This document shows positions 13,004 through 13,004 of a stretch of DNA of 13,004 nt, piece by piece. A model generated the notes under the pieces. It made no database searches. It was not told the DNA's origin and saw nothing but the letters and a program-made list of their open reading frames with translations. Source of the stretch: DASSKO01 sp035690425 (GTDB taxonomy: Bacteria > Actinomycetota > Actinomycetes > Propionibacteriales > Nocardioidaceae); assembly GCA_035690425.1 (NCBI GenBank), contig DASSKO010000168.1:1-13004 (forward strand), read 5' to 3'. The position numbers and the translations under genes were made by a program. The number at the start of each line of letters is the position of its first letter. Position 1 is the stretch's first letter.

Positions 13004-13004
13004 G

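Overview
The window is high-GC, densely packed bacterial chromosome with G/C-biased third codon positions, frequent GTG starts, 4-base stop/start overlaps and tRNA genes without an encoded CCA. Together with the gene families present (BTAD/SARP regulator, RsbW-type ATPase, actinobacterial zincin beside tRNA-Glu/tRNA-Asp, duplicated fluC) it points to an actinobacterium, perhaps of the Nocardioides/Propionibacteriales type; the genus is an inference.

Layout. 1-1091: the end of a reading frame resembling transposon-derived actinobacterial proteins, overlapping an uncharacterised protein with a HEPN-like R-x4-H motif; this looks like accessory or eroded DNA. 1379-4363 (minus): a multi-pass membrane protein and an exported formylglycine-type sulfatase fused to an L,D-transpeptidase-like (YkuD/COG3786-type) domain whose expected catalytic Cys is Trp. 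4364-4907: divergent intergenic region with a strong hairpin and a possible SigB/SigF-type promoter. 4908-5852 (plus): RsbW-like ATPase with an unrecognised C-terminal half. 5853-8788 (minus): a colinear run sigma factor > 161-aa partner > FluC-2 > FluC-1 > pirin, with gaps of -4, 61, -4 and 51 bases. 8962-9096 (plus): a 44-aa secreted or anchored peptide divergent from the sigma factor. 9106-9161: two hairpins. 9241-9594 (minus): small zincin. 9699-9889 (plus): tRNA-Glu(UUC) and tRNA-Asp(GUC), followed by a hairpin terminator. 9997-11719 (plus): RutE/HadB-type nitroreductase, BTAD regulator, small conserved-looking protein. 11735-13003 (minus): DUF6519-like protein of the kind associated with phage-tail-like loci, complete at its start and touching the window edge.

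The most distinctive signal is between the sigma factor and the small peptide. A perfect 12-bp inverted repeat (8813-8824/8865-8876) is really two outward-facing copies of one promoter-like module, GACGTATCAATC-N13-CTCCTG, one per divergent gene with identical spacing. This suggests that the sigma factor, its co-translated partner and the exported peptide form one autoregulated unit. The second distinctive item is the sulfatase/pseudo-transpeptidase fusion.
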